From contig JAFIGE010000026.1 in assembly GCA_020831585.1 (NCBI GenBank), positions 1 through 44,585 on the forward strand: a stretch of 44,585 bases of DNA, written 5' to 3'. The notes beneath the pieces are model-generated. The model was not told the origin of the DNA and did no database searches. It was given only the letters and a program-made list of their open reading frames with translations. This document shows positions 33,421 to 40,375 of the stretch, piece by piece (the stretch's first letter is position 1; each line of letters opens with the position of its first letter). The position numbers were made by a program, and so were the translations under genes. Source of the DNA: Opitutales bacterium. Lineage in GTDB: Bacteria > Verrucomicrobiota > Verrucomicrobiia > Opitutales > Oceanipulchritudinaceae.

Positions 33421-33565
33421 CGTAGGCTGAAGCTTTAGCGAGGCATGGATATGGTGGAGTGGTGGAGTTGTAGAGGCATGGATTTGGTGGAGTGGTGGAG
33501 TTGTAGGCTGAAGCTTTAGCGAGGCATGGATTTGGTCGGTGGAGTCGTGGGCTCTTTAGCGAGGC
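33421..33565. repeat. AAGCTT repeat array with decayed copies (site 4)
   Basis: Form B elements lie at 33421-33444 and 33502-33525, with the unit spacer GGTGGAGTGGTGGAGT. At 33468-33477 a copy has lost exactly the 15-bp palindromic core, leaving TGTAGAGGC. A fourth copy at 33546-33565 has lost four bases. The underlying unit is about 47 bp and no form A partner is present. The last copy contains the stop codon of the minus-strand BadF-type gene (33556-33558). Confidence 0.85.
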
Positions 33566-34551
33566 GGGCCATTTGGTGGAGCCTGGGCAAGGCGATGGGC
33601 GGGGTCTTGGAGGTGAATCTCTTTGCCCCCGCCGCTCATGCGAAGGGCGTTGAGCACGGCTCCATGAAGAGGCGGGTAGAGGGGCTTGCACAGACGTGCG
33701 GAGGGAGCGGCTTTGGCTATGGCGGCCTCGACCATGGCGGTATAGAATCCACCGGGGGCAAGACAGCCGCCGAGAAGGACGACGTTGGGCCCGGTGGGGA
33801 ACTCAAGCTGCCGCGCCGTCGCCGCGACCAATCCGGCAAGAACAGCCGCGCCTTTGCGCAAAACCTGTCCTGCCCCCGCATCACCCTCCTCGGCCAGCCG
33901 GGTAACGACGGGACCGAACGCTGCCACGCGGTCGGGTTGCCATGGGCCTGCATAAAGAGCGGTGAGGAGGGCGTCGGGTTCGCTCACGCCGAAATAGGCG
34001 AGGGCGCTCTCCAGCAAACGCGTGCGGCTTGCACGACCATCGGCGCTGCGCGTTGCCCGCCGCAGCCCCTCCGCCGCAAGACCAAAGCCCGCGCCCTCAT
34101 CGCCCATGAGCCAACCCCAGCCGCCGCACATGCAGGTCGCTCCTGAGGCGTCGCGGCCAAGGCAGTTGCTCCCCGTGCCGGCGATGAGGGCGATGCCGGG
34201 CGCGCCCCCGAGCCCGCCCGCGAGGGCGTTGTGAAGATCGTTCTCAACCCGCACGGCACCCGCCGGGGCGAGGCCCTTCGCTTCGGCGGCGGCGCGTAAT
34301 CGCGCAAAGTCATCCGCCGTCTTTGTGCCCGCCACACCGAGGAAAGCGTGGGTCGCCGGACACGCTTTTTGCCCCGCATCGGCCCATGCCGCGCGCGTGG
34401 CCTCCTCCAGATGCTTTGCCGCCGTGGGTTCGCCCACGTTGTGCGGGTTGCCCGGTCCGGACGCCCCGACGCCGAGAACCGCGCCCTTGTCATTCACGAG
34501 CGCGGCCCGCGTGCGCGTGCCCCCCGCGTCGATGCCGAGATAGACGTCCAT
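33556..34551 (-). CDS. BadF/BcrA-type ATPase, N-acetylglucosamine-kinase-like
   Basis: This 331-residue ASKHA kinase has phosphate-1 motif YLGIDAGGTRTRAAL at the start, IALIAGTGSNCLGRD in the middle and a glycine-rich GGWGWLMGDEGAGFGL loop. All are typical of GlcNAc kinases of the NAGK/BadF family, which phosphorylate N-acetylglucosamine or glucosamine with ATP. A kinase for GlcNAc would fit the GH94 and GH3 genes near 41-44 kb. The ATG at 34551 was chosen; a GTG at 34560 is possible. It is divergent from the leader and sulfatase genes at 34627. Its stop codon is supplied by a decayed AAGCTT repeat, so the last residues may not be ancestral. Confidence 0.88.
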   Translation of the reverse strand: MDVYLGIDAGGTRTRAALVNDKGAVLGVGASGPGNPHNVGEPTAAKHLEEATRAAWADAGQKACPATHAFLGVAGTKTADDFARLRAAAEAKGLAPAGAVRVENDLHNALAGGLGGAPGIALIAGTGSNCLGRDASGATCMCGGWGWLMGDEGAGFGLAAEGLRRATRSADGRASRTRLLESALAYFGVSEPDALLTALYAGPWQPDRVAAFGPVVTRLAEEGDAGAGQVLRKGAAVLAGLVAATARQLEFPTGPNVVLLGGCLAPGGFYTAMVEAAIAKAAPSARLCKPLYPPLHGAVLNALRMSGGGKEIHLQDPAHRLAQAPPNGPPR

Positions 34552-34575
34552 GCACCGCACTCTGTCGTCTTTTCC

Positions 34576-34606
34576 TTGTCTGGGGAGGAAAATAACACTT
34601 TATAAC
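34576..34606 (+). promoter_or_regulatory. Possible sigma-70-like promoter for the sulfatase operon
   Basis: TTGTCT (34576-34581) and TATAAC (34601-34606) are separated by 19 bp in a short AT-rich island of otherwise GC-rich DNA. The leader ORF with a good ribosome site lies just downstream. The spacing is longer than ideal, so this is tentative. Confidence 0.3.
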
Positions 34607-34626
34607 ATAAAGGAGACGGTTCTAAC

Positions 34627-34713
34627 ATGCGCACATCCAGTTCTCCTCAACACCGATCAAATCATTCAATTAACGATATGAAGTTCTCATTCAGCAGAGC
34701 CTCCCATTTATGA
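34627..34713 (+). CDS. Short leader ORF (28 codons) ahead of the sulfatase
   Basis: ATG 34627 to TGA 34711-34713 encodes 28 residues rich in Ser and His (MRTSSSPQHRS...). It has one of the best Shine-Dalgarno sequences in the window, AAGGAG at 34610-34615, 11 nt before the start. Its stop overlaps the sulfatase ATG as ATGA, while the sulfatase itself has no clear ribosome site of its own. This suggests that ribosomes reach the sulfatase by translational coupling. The peptide matches nothing I recognise and may have no function beyond coupling or attenuation. Chance is not excluded. Confidence 0.45.
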   Translation: MRTSSSPQHRSNHSINDMKFSFSRASHL

Positions 34714-36116
34714 ACCTACTCGTTTTCTTGACCGATGACCATGGCCGTTGGGCTTCCAGTGCCTACGGTAACCGTGAGATCCACTCGCCAGTGATGCGCT
34801 GGCTCGCTGAAACCGGGATTCGTTTTGACGCCGCTTACACACCCAGTCCGGTCTGTTCACCCGCGCGCGCCTCCTTTTGGACCGGTCAGATTCCGAGCCG
34901 ACACGGCGTGCATGATTACCTCACCGAGCCCACGGACGGGCCGGGGCACGCGGGCATCGCCGGGATACCCCACCTCGGCGTATTCCTTCGGGAGGCTGGC
35001 TACCGCACGGGAATGATCGGTAAATGGCATGCAGGTACCTACGCGCGGCCGATGCCCGGCTTCGATACCTGGTTCACGAGTTTGCGGGGAACCAACGCCA
35101 GTTTCGCGCGGCAGAGCTTTGTGGATGGCGACGAAACGGTGGAAACCTTTGGCCATCAGGAAACATTTTTGACGGACCGCGCGCTGCGTTTTCTGCGGGA
35201 AGACCCCACCGGGGAACGCCCCTTTTTTCTTTTCGTGGGGTACACCAACCCGCACACGCCGCACAGTGGCGAACCTGCTCCGTTGGAACACCATTACCGC
35301 GACGCCGCTTTCGCCGACATTCCCCGCGAGCGACCTCTGGCGACGAACGGGCATGCGCGCGTGGCCCCGTATAATCCGGACGAAGCGGGGCGGCGCACCC
35401 AACTCGCCTCCTATTTTGCGGCCGTGGAGAATATCGACCATCAGATGCTCCGCCTTGTCGCGGAGCTGGAGAATCTCCGCATGCTCGACAACACCCTCAT
35501 TGTTTACACGGCCGACCACGGCCACATGAACGGCCACCATGGCCTGCACACGAAGGGAAACGCCACCCTTCCGCCGAACTTTCTCGACGAGTCCATCCAG
35601 GTGCCGCTGCTCGTGCGCCCGCCGGGTGGATTGCGGAAAGGGCGGGTGGTCACCCAACCCGTCGATCTCTGCGATCTCTTTGCCACGCTTCTCGATTTCG
35701 GGGGTGCCGATGCCGCTTCCATCATCCGGGCCCAAGGCTCGCCCGGACGGAGTTTTCGCCGGCTCCCCGAGGACCCGTTCCATCCTTGGAGAGCCCTTCA
35801 ATTCTGTGAATACGGTCCGAACCGCATGGCCCGATCAGCCACAGCCAAACTCATCCGGCGTTTTCCGCATCCCTTTGGACCCGCCTATGGGGATGAATTC
35901 TATGATCTCGCGGGCGATCCGCGCGAGACCACCAATCGCATCGACGATCCGGCCTTTGCCCATGTCATCGACGAAATGAGCCGGGCGCTCGATGAACACT
36001 TCTCCCAATATGAGAGCCCCGCCGCTTCCGGTCGCTTGCCGGAGGCGCTTTCCCGTGTGCACAACACATCCGACTCATGGCGCACCGCTCCGGGGAGCGA
36101 TGATCATCGCCAATGA
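34710..36116 (+). CDS. Sulfatase (type I, formylglycine-dependent)
   Basis: This 468-residue arylsulfatase-family enzyme has the modification motif CSPAR with Cys49 as the formylglycine precursor. Metal-site motifs are FLTDDHG at residues 6-12 and YTADHGHMNGHHG in the second half, and IGKWHAG is also conserved. Like the other sulfatase, it has no signal peptide. It is well separated in sequence from 1415-2929, so it probably removes sulfate from a different position or sugar. The gene is coupled to the leader ORF upstream and is followed by a DeoR regulator after 7 bp, which suggests local sugar-phosphate control. Confidence 0.95.
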   Translation: MNLLVFLTDDHGRWASSAYGNREIHSPVMRWLAETGIRFDAAYTPSPVCSPARASFWTGQIPSRHGVHDYLTEPTDGPGHAGIAGIPHLGVFLREAGYRTGMIGKWHAGTYARPMPGFDTWFTSLRGTNASFARQSFVDGDETVETFGHQETFLTDRALRFLREDPTGERPFFLFVGYTNPHTPHSGEPAPLEHHYRDAAFADIPRERPLATNGHARVAPYNPDEAGRRTQLASYFAAVENIDHQMLRLVAELENLRMLDNTLIVYTADHGHMNGHHGLHTKGNATLPPNFLDESIQVPLLVRPPGGLRKGRVVTQPVDLCDLFATLLDFGGADAASIIRAQGSPGRSFRRLPEDPFHPWRALQFCEYGPNRMARSATAKLIRRFPHPFGPAYGDEFYDLAGDPRETTNRIDDPAFAHVIDEMSRALDEHFSQYESPAASGRLPEALSRVHNTSDSWRTAPGSDDHRQ

Positions 36117-36123
36117 CGGCACC

Positions 36124-36900
36124 ATGACCGCCGACCGTCACCAACGCCTTCTTGCCTGGCTCAATGAGCGGGGCTACCTCTCGGTGGGGGAAATCGCCCC
36201 GGCCTTTGGCGTGACGGCCATGACGGTGTGGCGGGATCTGCGAGTGCTCGCCGAGCTGGGGCTTCTTCGGCGGGTGCGTGGCGGGGCGCGAGCCCTTGGC
36301 GTGGCCGCGGAGGCCGGTTTTGAACGCAAGGAGGTCGAGGCGCGCCCGCGCAAGGAAGCGATTGCGGCGGAGGCGGTAAGGGCATTTGTCCGCGAGGGAA
36401 CGGTCATTGTCCTTGAAGGGGGGACAACGGTGGCGGCGATGCTCCCCCATCTGCCCGAGGAGCGTGTTTCTTTGCTCACCAACAGCCTGCCGGTGGCGCA
36501 TCAGGCCCGATTGCTTCGCCCGCGTCTTCCTCTGCGTTTGATCGGCGGTTGGATGAGTCCGGTTTCCGGCAACCTGACGGGGGCGGAGGCTCTACGGGAG
36601 ATCGCGCGGTTGCGCGCCGACCTTTGTTTCCTCGGGGCCAGCGCCTTCGATGCCGAGCTTGGCCCGACTGATCCGAATCCCCTCGAAATCGAGGTAAAGC
36701 GTGCGTTTTCGGCCATCTCCCGCCGCACCATTCTTCTTCTCGACGCGGGCAAGTTCGGTCACCGTGCCGCCGCCGTCACCCTGCATCCCCGCCGTATCAA
36801 CGACTTGGTGACCGATGCGCCACCTCCCGACGACGTGCGTGCCCGCCTTCGCGCCCACGGCGTGCGCCTGCACGTGGCGGTTGGCGACGAGGGGTTTTGA
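36124..36900 (+). CDS. DeoR-family transcriptional regulator
   Basis: This 258-residue protein has a winged helix-turn-helix at about 1-55 (HQRLLAWLNERGYLSVGEIA) and a DeoR sensor domain with VLEGGTTVAAML, LLTNSLPVAH, GGWMSPVSG and LLDAGKFGHRA. The start at 36124 matches the family's short N-terminus; an ATG at 36100 overlapping the sulfatase is the alternative. It is a paralogue of 25788-26561. As it is transcribed with the sulfatase, autoregulation of this operon and perhaps of the divergent kinase gene is likely. Confidence 0.92.
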   Translation: MTADRHQRLLAWLNERGYLSVGEIAPAFGVTAMTVWRDLRVLAELGLLRRVRGGARALGVAAEAGFERKEVEARPRKEAIAAEAVRAFVREGTVIVLEGGTTVAAMLPHLPEERVSLLTNSLPVAHQARLLRPRLPLRLIGGWMSPVSGNLTGAEALREIARLRADLCFLGASAFDAELGPTDPNPLEIEVKRAFSAISRRTILLLDAGKFGHRAAAVTLHPRRINDLVTDAPPPDDVRARLRAHGVRLHVAVGDEGF

Positions 36901-36971
36901 GGAGGCGACGAGGGCCTTTGATCCCGAAGAGATCCCGGGCTGAAGCAAAACCTTTGCCGCGCCCGCAGGCT

Positions 36972-37370
36972 CTATGCCCAATTCTGAATACGAAGTCCGG
37001 GAACCCGCGAGAACTCCGCCACATTATTGGTCACAAGCGTAAAGCCGAGGGACTTTGCGTGTGCCGCAATGAGCGTGTCGAGCGGTCCGATCGGTTTCCC
37101 CAGGCGTTCGAGTTCCGCTCGAATTTCCCCATAGGCAAGGGCCGCTTCCGGTGAAAAGGGAACGATCTCAAGGGGCGAGGTGAATTGCTGAAGCGCTGAC
37201 TCGTTTTGCGCCGGGCGCCGGCTCTTCCGTACGCCGAAGCAGAGTTCCGCATAGGTTATCGAGGAAATTGCGACCTGCCCGACTTCCAGCCGCCTGAATT
37301 TTCGAAACACCTTTTCCGGGCGTTCCTTAATGACATAGATACAAAAATTTGTATCCAGCAGGAACTTCAC
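36972..37370 (-). CDS. vapC: VapC-type PIN-domain toxin (intact)
   Basis: This 132-residue PIN-domain ribonuclease has acidic active-site residues in FLLDTN (near the start), SSITYAELCFG, PLDTLIAAHA and TNNVAEFSRV. VapC toxins cut tRNA or rRNA when freed from their antitoxin. Length is normal. The start overlaps the end of the antitoxin by 4 bp (37367-37370). It is a good reference for judging the deleted copy at 28155, with which it shares the LGFTLVT...EFSRVPGL end. Confidence 0.93.
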   Translation of the reverse strand: MKFLLDTNFCIYVIKERPEKVFRKFRRLEVGQVAISSITYAELCFGVRKSRRPAQNESALQQFTSPLEIVPFSPEAALAYGEIRAELERLGKPIGPLDTLIAAHAKSLGFTLVTNNVAEFSRVPGLRIQNWA

Positions 37371-37594
37371 AGGCCCTCCCTTTGGTCATGTATGCCTTGA
37401 TCCCGCTCAACGAGAAAATCATCGGTGAAGAGGTCGACGCTTTCGACAAGGGCATCCCATGATCCCTCCGACGGCATGAGAAGAACGCCCTTGCCCATTT
37501 TCCGGAGGTAAACGCGGTCCCCTGGGAAACGGTATGCCTTGGGTAATCTCACAGCCTGGCTGCGGCCGTTTTTGAAGAGTCGTGCGGTATCCAT
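37367..37594 (-). CDS. vapB: VapB-type antitoxin
   Basis: This 75-residue antitoxin has an N-terminal AbrB/SpoVT-like DNA-binding part: DTARLFKNGRSQAVRLPKAY then FPGDRVYLRKMGKGVLLMP. An acidic C-terminal half (ESVDLFTDDFLVERD) should occupy the toxin. The start at 37594 gives the canonical VapB N-terminus; upstream in-frame sequence is unlike the family. It is translated with vapC through a 4-bp overlap, and its promoter is probably in the 34 bp before the protease gene's 3' end. Confidence 0.92.
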   Translation of the reverse strand: MDTARLFKNGRSQAVRLPKAYRFPGDRVYLRKMGKGVLLMPSEGSWDALVESVDLFTDDFLVERDQGIHDQREGL

Positions 37595-37628
37595 GGTTTC
37601 TAAAGGAATAGACCAATGGTATCTATTG

Positions 37629-39536
37629 TCAAGGCATTCCCTCATCCGTTTCCTTGATGAGGAGGCGGTGGAAGTGATGGGTGGCGGGGGAGGGTTCGAT
37701 GCGCAGACGGAAGGCACCGTCTGCATGGGCTTCGAAAGCGGCTTCGGCGGAGGTCAATCGAGTCCATGGTGACGAGGGCGAGGGCGCGCTTTCGGGGCTC
37801 AGGTGCAGGAAGGTTTCGCCAGTGGAAAGCGCCAGCGGTGCGCCGCCGTTGACGCGCACAAAACGGAGTGGTCCGCTGGCGCGGGGAAGCCACAGTCGCC
37901 AGCCGTTCTCCGTTGCCGTGACCTCTCCGGCGCGCACGGTACGCGGGGTCCATGGGCCTTGGGGCGCGGCGGCCAGCTCGATGAGGTAGCGCAGGACCTC
38001 CCCGCCGCCGGGATCGGGCCACCAGACATCGTCGCGCGAAATTCGGGACGGGAGTCCGTAGTGGGCGCGTAAGGTGCGGACAAGGTCGGGATCGCCCGCG
38101 AGGCCGGTGTCGGCGATCCGAAGGCGGGCAAGATCGAAGGTGGCCGCCGCGCCTTCCGCCGTCTCCCCACCGAGGCGCAGGCGTGTGAAGGCCGTGTCGG
38201 CGTTGTGCGCGGAGTGGATGACACCACGTTCGATCGGATCCTTGTCGACGACGAGGGCGAGGAATTCGCGTTGGCGTATCCATTCCACCATGACCCACGT
38301 GTCCTCCCGCATGGGCGCGGCCACGCTGCCGCCGAAACCGGTGGAGCGGATCCGTTTGCTGCCGTGGTCGTATTCAAGGCGAAAAGGTTCCTCTGCCGTG
38401 GCGTATTCCATCCGCATGATCGGCGTAAGGCCGCTTTCGCGCCCATGAACCCGCAGGAGAAGGAGAATGCGCGGTTGCTCCGTATTCAATTCGAAGGCGA
38501 AGGCGCGGGCTGTGCCGGTGTGGCGGTTGATGGCGAAGAAGAGGTGGTCGGGGGCAAACCGGAGAAAGGGAAAGGTGTGGTCGTTTGCCACAAGCTGCGG
38601 ACGCTCGGCGGTTGTGCGGGCGATGAGGTGGTGCGCACTGACCGCGCTGCCGATGCGCCCAACCTTGTCGTCCGGATCGACCAACGAAACCTGCCCGCCT
38701 TCCGTGCCTGCGTCCGCCCAGAGCCGCGCATGGCGCGCCGGGTCGAAATCGGCGATGACGCGGGGCAGGCGGTCGAAGACGGTGAGCCGTTCGCCGTCTG
38801 CTTCAACAATCTCGCGAATGGCCTCAAGGTGGCGGGGAACGGACTGGGATGACGTGGTTGTGTAGTGAATGCCGAGAATGAAAAGCTGCCCGCCGTAGGC
38901 GGCGACCATGGGGTGCCCGGAATCACCCTGTGTGGGCGCGGCTTCGTCCGGGCCGCGCCCAAAGAGCGGGTTGTCAACGCCGTCGAAGTCGTGGCGGAAG
39001 AGTTCGCTCCCCGGCTGGGTGCCGCTGTCGAGACGGTTGATGCCGGCCATGCGGCGCATGCCGAAGAGCCCGATCATGGCGGCATCGTAGGAGGGCGGAA
39101 CGACGCGGGCGATGGCGTAGTGGGCGATGCCGTGGTCCTCCGGGATGGGCTCGACGAGACGGCCCACGGTCAGATCGGTCGACGCTTCGATCCGCCGGTA
39201 ACCGGCCACGCGGTATTCCCGCCGGGTGCCGTCGCGGGCAAGAAAGGTGAGGAAGTTCGGATGCGTGCCCGCCGTGTGGGTGGAGGTGACAAAGTGTTGC
39301 CGTGTGATCATCGTCGCGCGCCCCGCGCCCGGCAGGGTGTCCTGGTCGATGGCGATTCCCGAGGGATCGTAGTCGTGGAAAAGGAAGCCCGTGTTCACCG
39401 CTCCCGTGGAGAGGATGCGGTGGTGCCGGTCCTCGCGCGCTTCCCGGATCTGCAGGGCCTCGGCGGGCGGCGGGAGGAGCAGGAGGAGCAGGACCGTGAA
39501 AGCGCACAAGCGGGGTTTTGCGACGTTGCGGGGCAT
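37629..39536 (-). CDS. Secreted trypsin-like serine protease with C-terminal LamG-like region
   Basis: This 635-residue exported protein has a signal peptide at 1-27, with a leucine run at 16-21 and predicted cleavage after AEA. A chymotrypsin-fold protease domain spans about 30-270, with the full triad visible: His87 (FVTSTHTAG), Asp121 (ASTDLTVGR) and Ser206 (TQGDSGHPM). Residues about 330-500 have the alternating beta pattern of a laminin G/concanavalin-like domain (WVMVEWIRQREFLALVVD). The last 130 residues resemble a small beta domain. It may cut or bind glycan-coated protein outside the cell or in the periplasm. It is flanked by two toxin-antitoxin loci and has no obvious partner gene. 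Confidence 0.88.
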   Translation of the reverse strand: MPRNVAKPRLCAFTVLLLLLLPPPAEALQIREAREDRHHRILSTGAVNTGFLFHDYDPSGIAIDQDTLPGAGRATMITRQHFVTSTHTAGTHPNFLTFLARDGTRREYRVAGYRRIEASTDLTVGRLVEPIPEDHGIAHYAIARVVPPSYDAAMIGLFGMRRMAGINRLDSGTQPGSELFRHDFDGVDNPLFGRGPDEAAPTQGDSGHPMVAAYGGQLFILGIHYTTTSSQSVPRHLEAIREIVEADGERLTVFDRLPRVIADFDPARHARLWADAGTEGGQVSLVDPDDKVGRIGSAVSAHHLIARTTAERPQLVANDHTFPFLRFAPDHLFFAINRHTGTARAFAFELNTEQPRILLLLRVHGRESGLTPIMRMEYATAEEPFRLEYDHGSKRIRSTGFGGSVAAPMREDTWVMVEWIRQREFLALVVDKDPIERGVIHSAHNADTAFTRLRLGGETAEGAAATFDLARLRIADTGLAGDPDLVRTLRAHYGLPSRISRDDVWWPDPGGGEVLRYLIELAAAPQGPWTPRTVRAGEVTATENGWRLWLPRASGPLRFVRVNGGAPLALSTGETFLHLSPESAPSPSSPWTRLTSAEAAFEAHADGAFRLRIEPSPATHHFHRLLIKETDEGMP

Positions 39537-39656
39537 GGGACTACGTTGGCCAGGCGGGCCGCGCCCCGCGAATCTTCGGCGAATCTGTGCTTGCTTTGCG
39601 CGAACCCATGAATCTTCGGAGCACCCGTTTCCTGCCAATGGGCACGACGGCCGCAG

Positions 39657-39962
39657 ATGCGGGTTGACTTGGCTACGAATTCCTCTCAACTTGGCCAAGT
39701 GAAAGTGAAAACGGGAAACCTTCGGAATAATCTCAGCCGCTACTTGAAACGGGTTCGACAAACGGGGGAGACCATCGTGGTTCTGGATCGCGAGGAACCG
39801 GTTGCCGAATTGCGCCCTTATGGCGGCACGGTTGCGGAAGTTGCCAAGGATGTTTGGTCGCAGCGCGAACGCCATATTCGGGAAAAAGGTGGTTGGACCG
39901 AGGATTTCGAGTTGCCCACCCGTCGAACCCATGCGCACAAACACGACAATCCTCTTGATTGA
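39657..39962 (+). CDS. Phd/YefM-type antitoxin
   Basis: This 101-residue antitoxin has the Phd/YefM signature GNLRNNLSRYLKRVRQTGE followed by TIVVLDREEPVAELRPY. Its C-terminal part is less conserved and would neutralise the toxin. The first ATG is at 39657, but the family usually starts right before the GNLRNN segment, so a GTG at 39699 may be the true start. The last base of its stop is the first base of the toxin ATG. Confidence 0.88.
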   Translation: MRVDLATNSSQLGQVKVKTGNLRNNLSRYLKRVRQTGETIVVLDREEPVAELRPYGGTVAEVAKDVWSQRERHIREKGGWTEDFELPTRRTHAHKHDNPLD

Positions 39963-40375
39963 TGGGATCTCTCTATTTGCTCGATACCTCCGTCTTCTCT
40001 CAGCCGATTCGCCCCGAACCGGTTCCTTCATGCCAGACCAGGTGGCGGCGGCACGGCGACGACCGCTTGGCTGTTCCCGCCATGGCGATCGCGGAACTGG
40101 AATACGGGCTCTTCCTCAGGAACTCCGAGAAACTTTGGGAGGCTTATCGAAAGATCCTCAAAGGCCGCCTCCAAACTCTTGAGTTCGGGACCCGGGCGGC
40201 TTCGGTCTTTGGCGAGATGAAGGCCCGGCAAAGGCAACTCGGGAAGCCTGTCGACGACTTCGACTTGGCGATAGCCGCTGTCGCGGTCAGTCACGACCTC
40301 ATCGTCGCGACCCTCAATCTGCGTCACTTCAAGTTGATTGCCGGGCTGAAGTGGGAGGACTGGTCGAAGAGCTAA
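39962..40375 (+). CDS. PIN-domain toxin (VapC family)
   Basis: This 137-residue PIN-domain ribonuclease has active-site acids in LYLLDTSVFS, AMAIAELEYGL, PVDDFDLAIAA and the VATLNLRHFK end. It is paired with a Phd-type antitoxin rather than an AbrB-type one, so the locus is distinct from the other two in the window. A TTG three bases upstream is a less likely start. Its stop codon TAA shares bases with the stop of the convergent GH94 gene (CTAA at 40372-40375). Confidence 0.9.
   Translation: MGSLYLLDTSVFSQPIRPEPVPSCQTRWRRHGDDRLAVPAMAIAELEYGLFLRNSEKLWEAYRKILKGRLQTLEFGTRAASVFGEMKARQRQLGKPVDDFDLAIAAVAVSHDLIVATLNLRHFKLIAGLKWEDWSKS

Noticed and set aside
34714-36900. tRNA or other structural RNA genes anywhere in the window
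   Set aside because: No cloverleaf-like sequence with the conserved TTCGA-type loop in the right spacing was noticed while reading intergenic DNA; a covariance-model scan was not possible.
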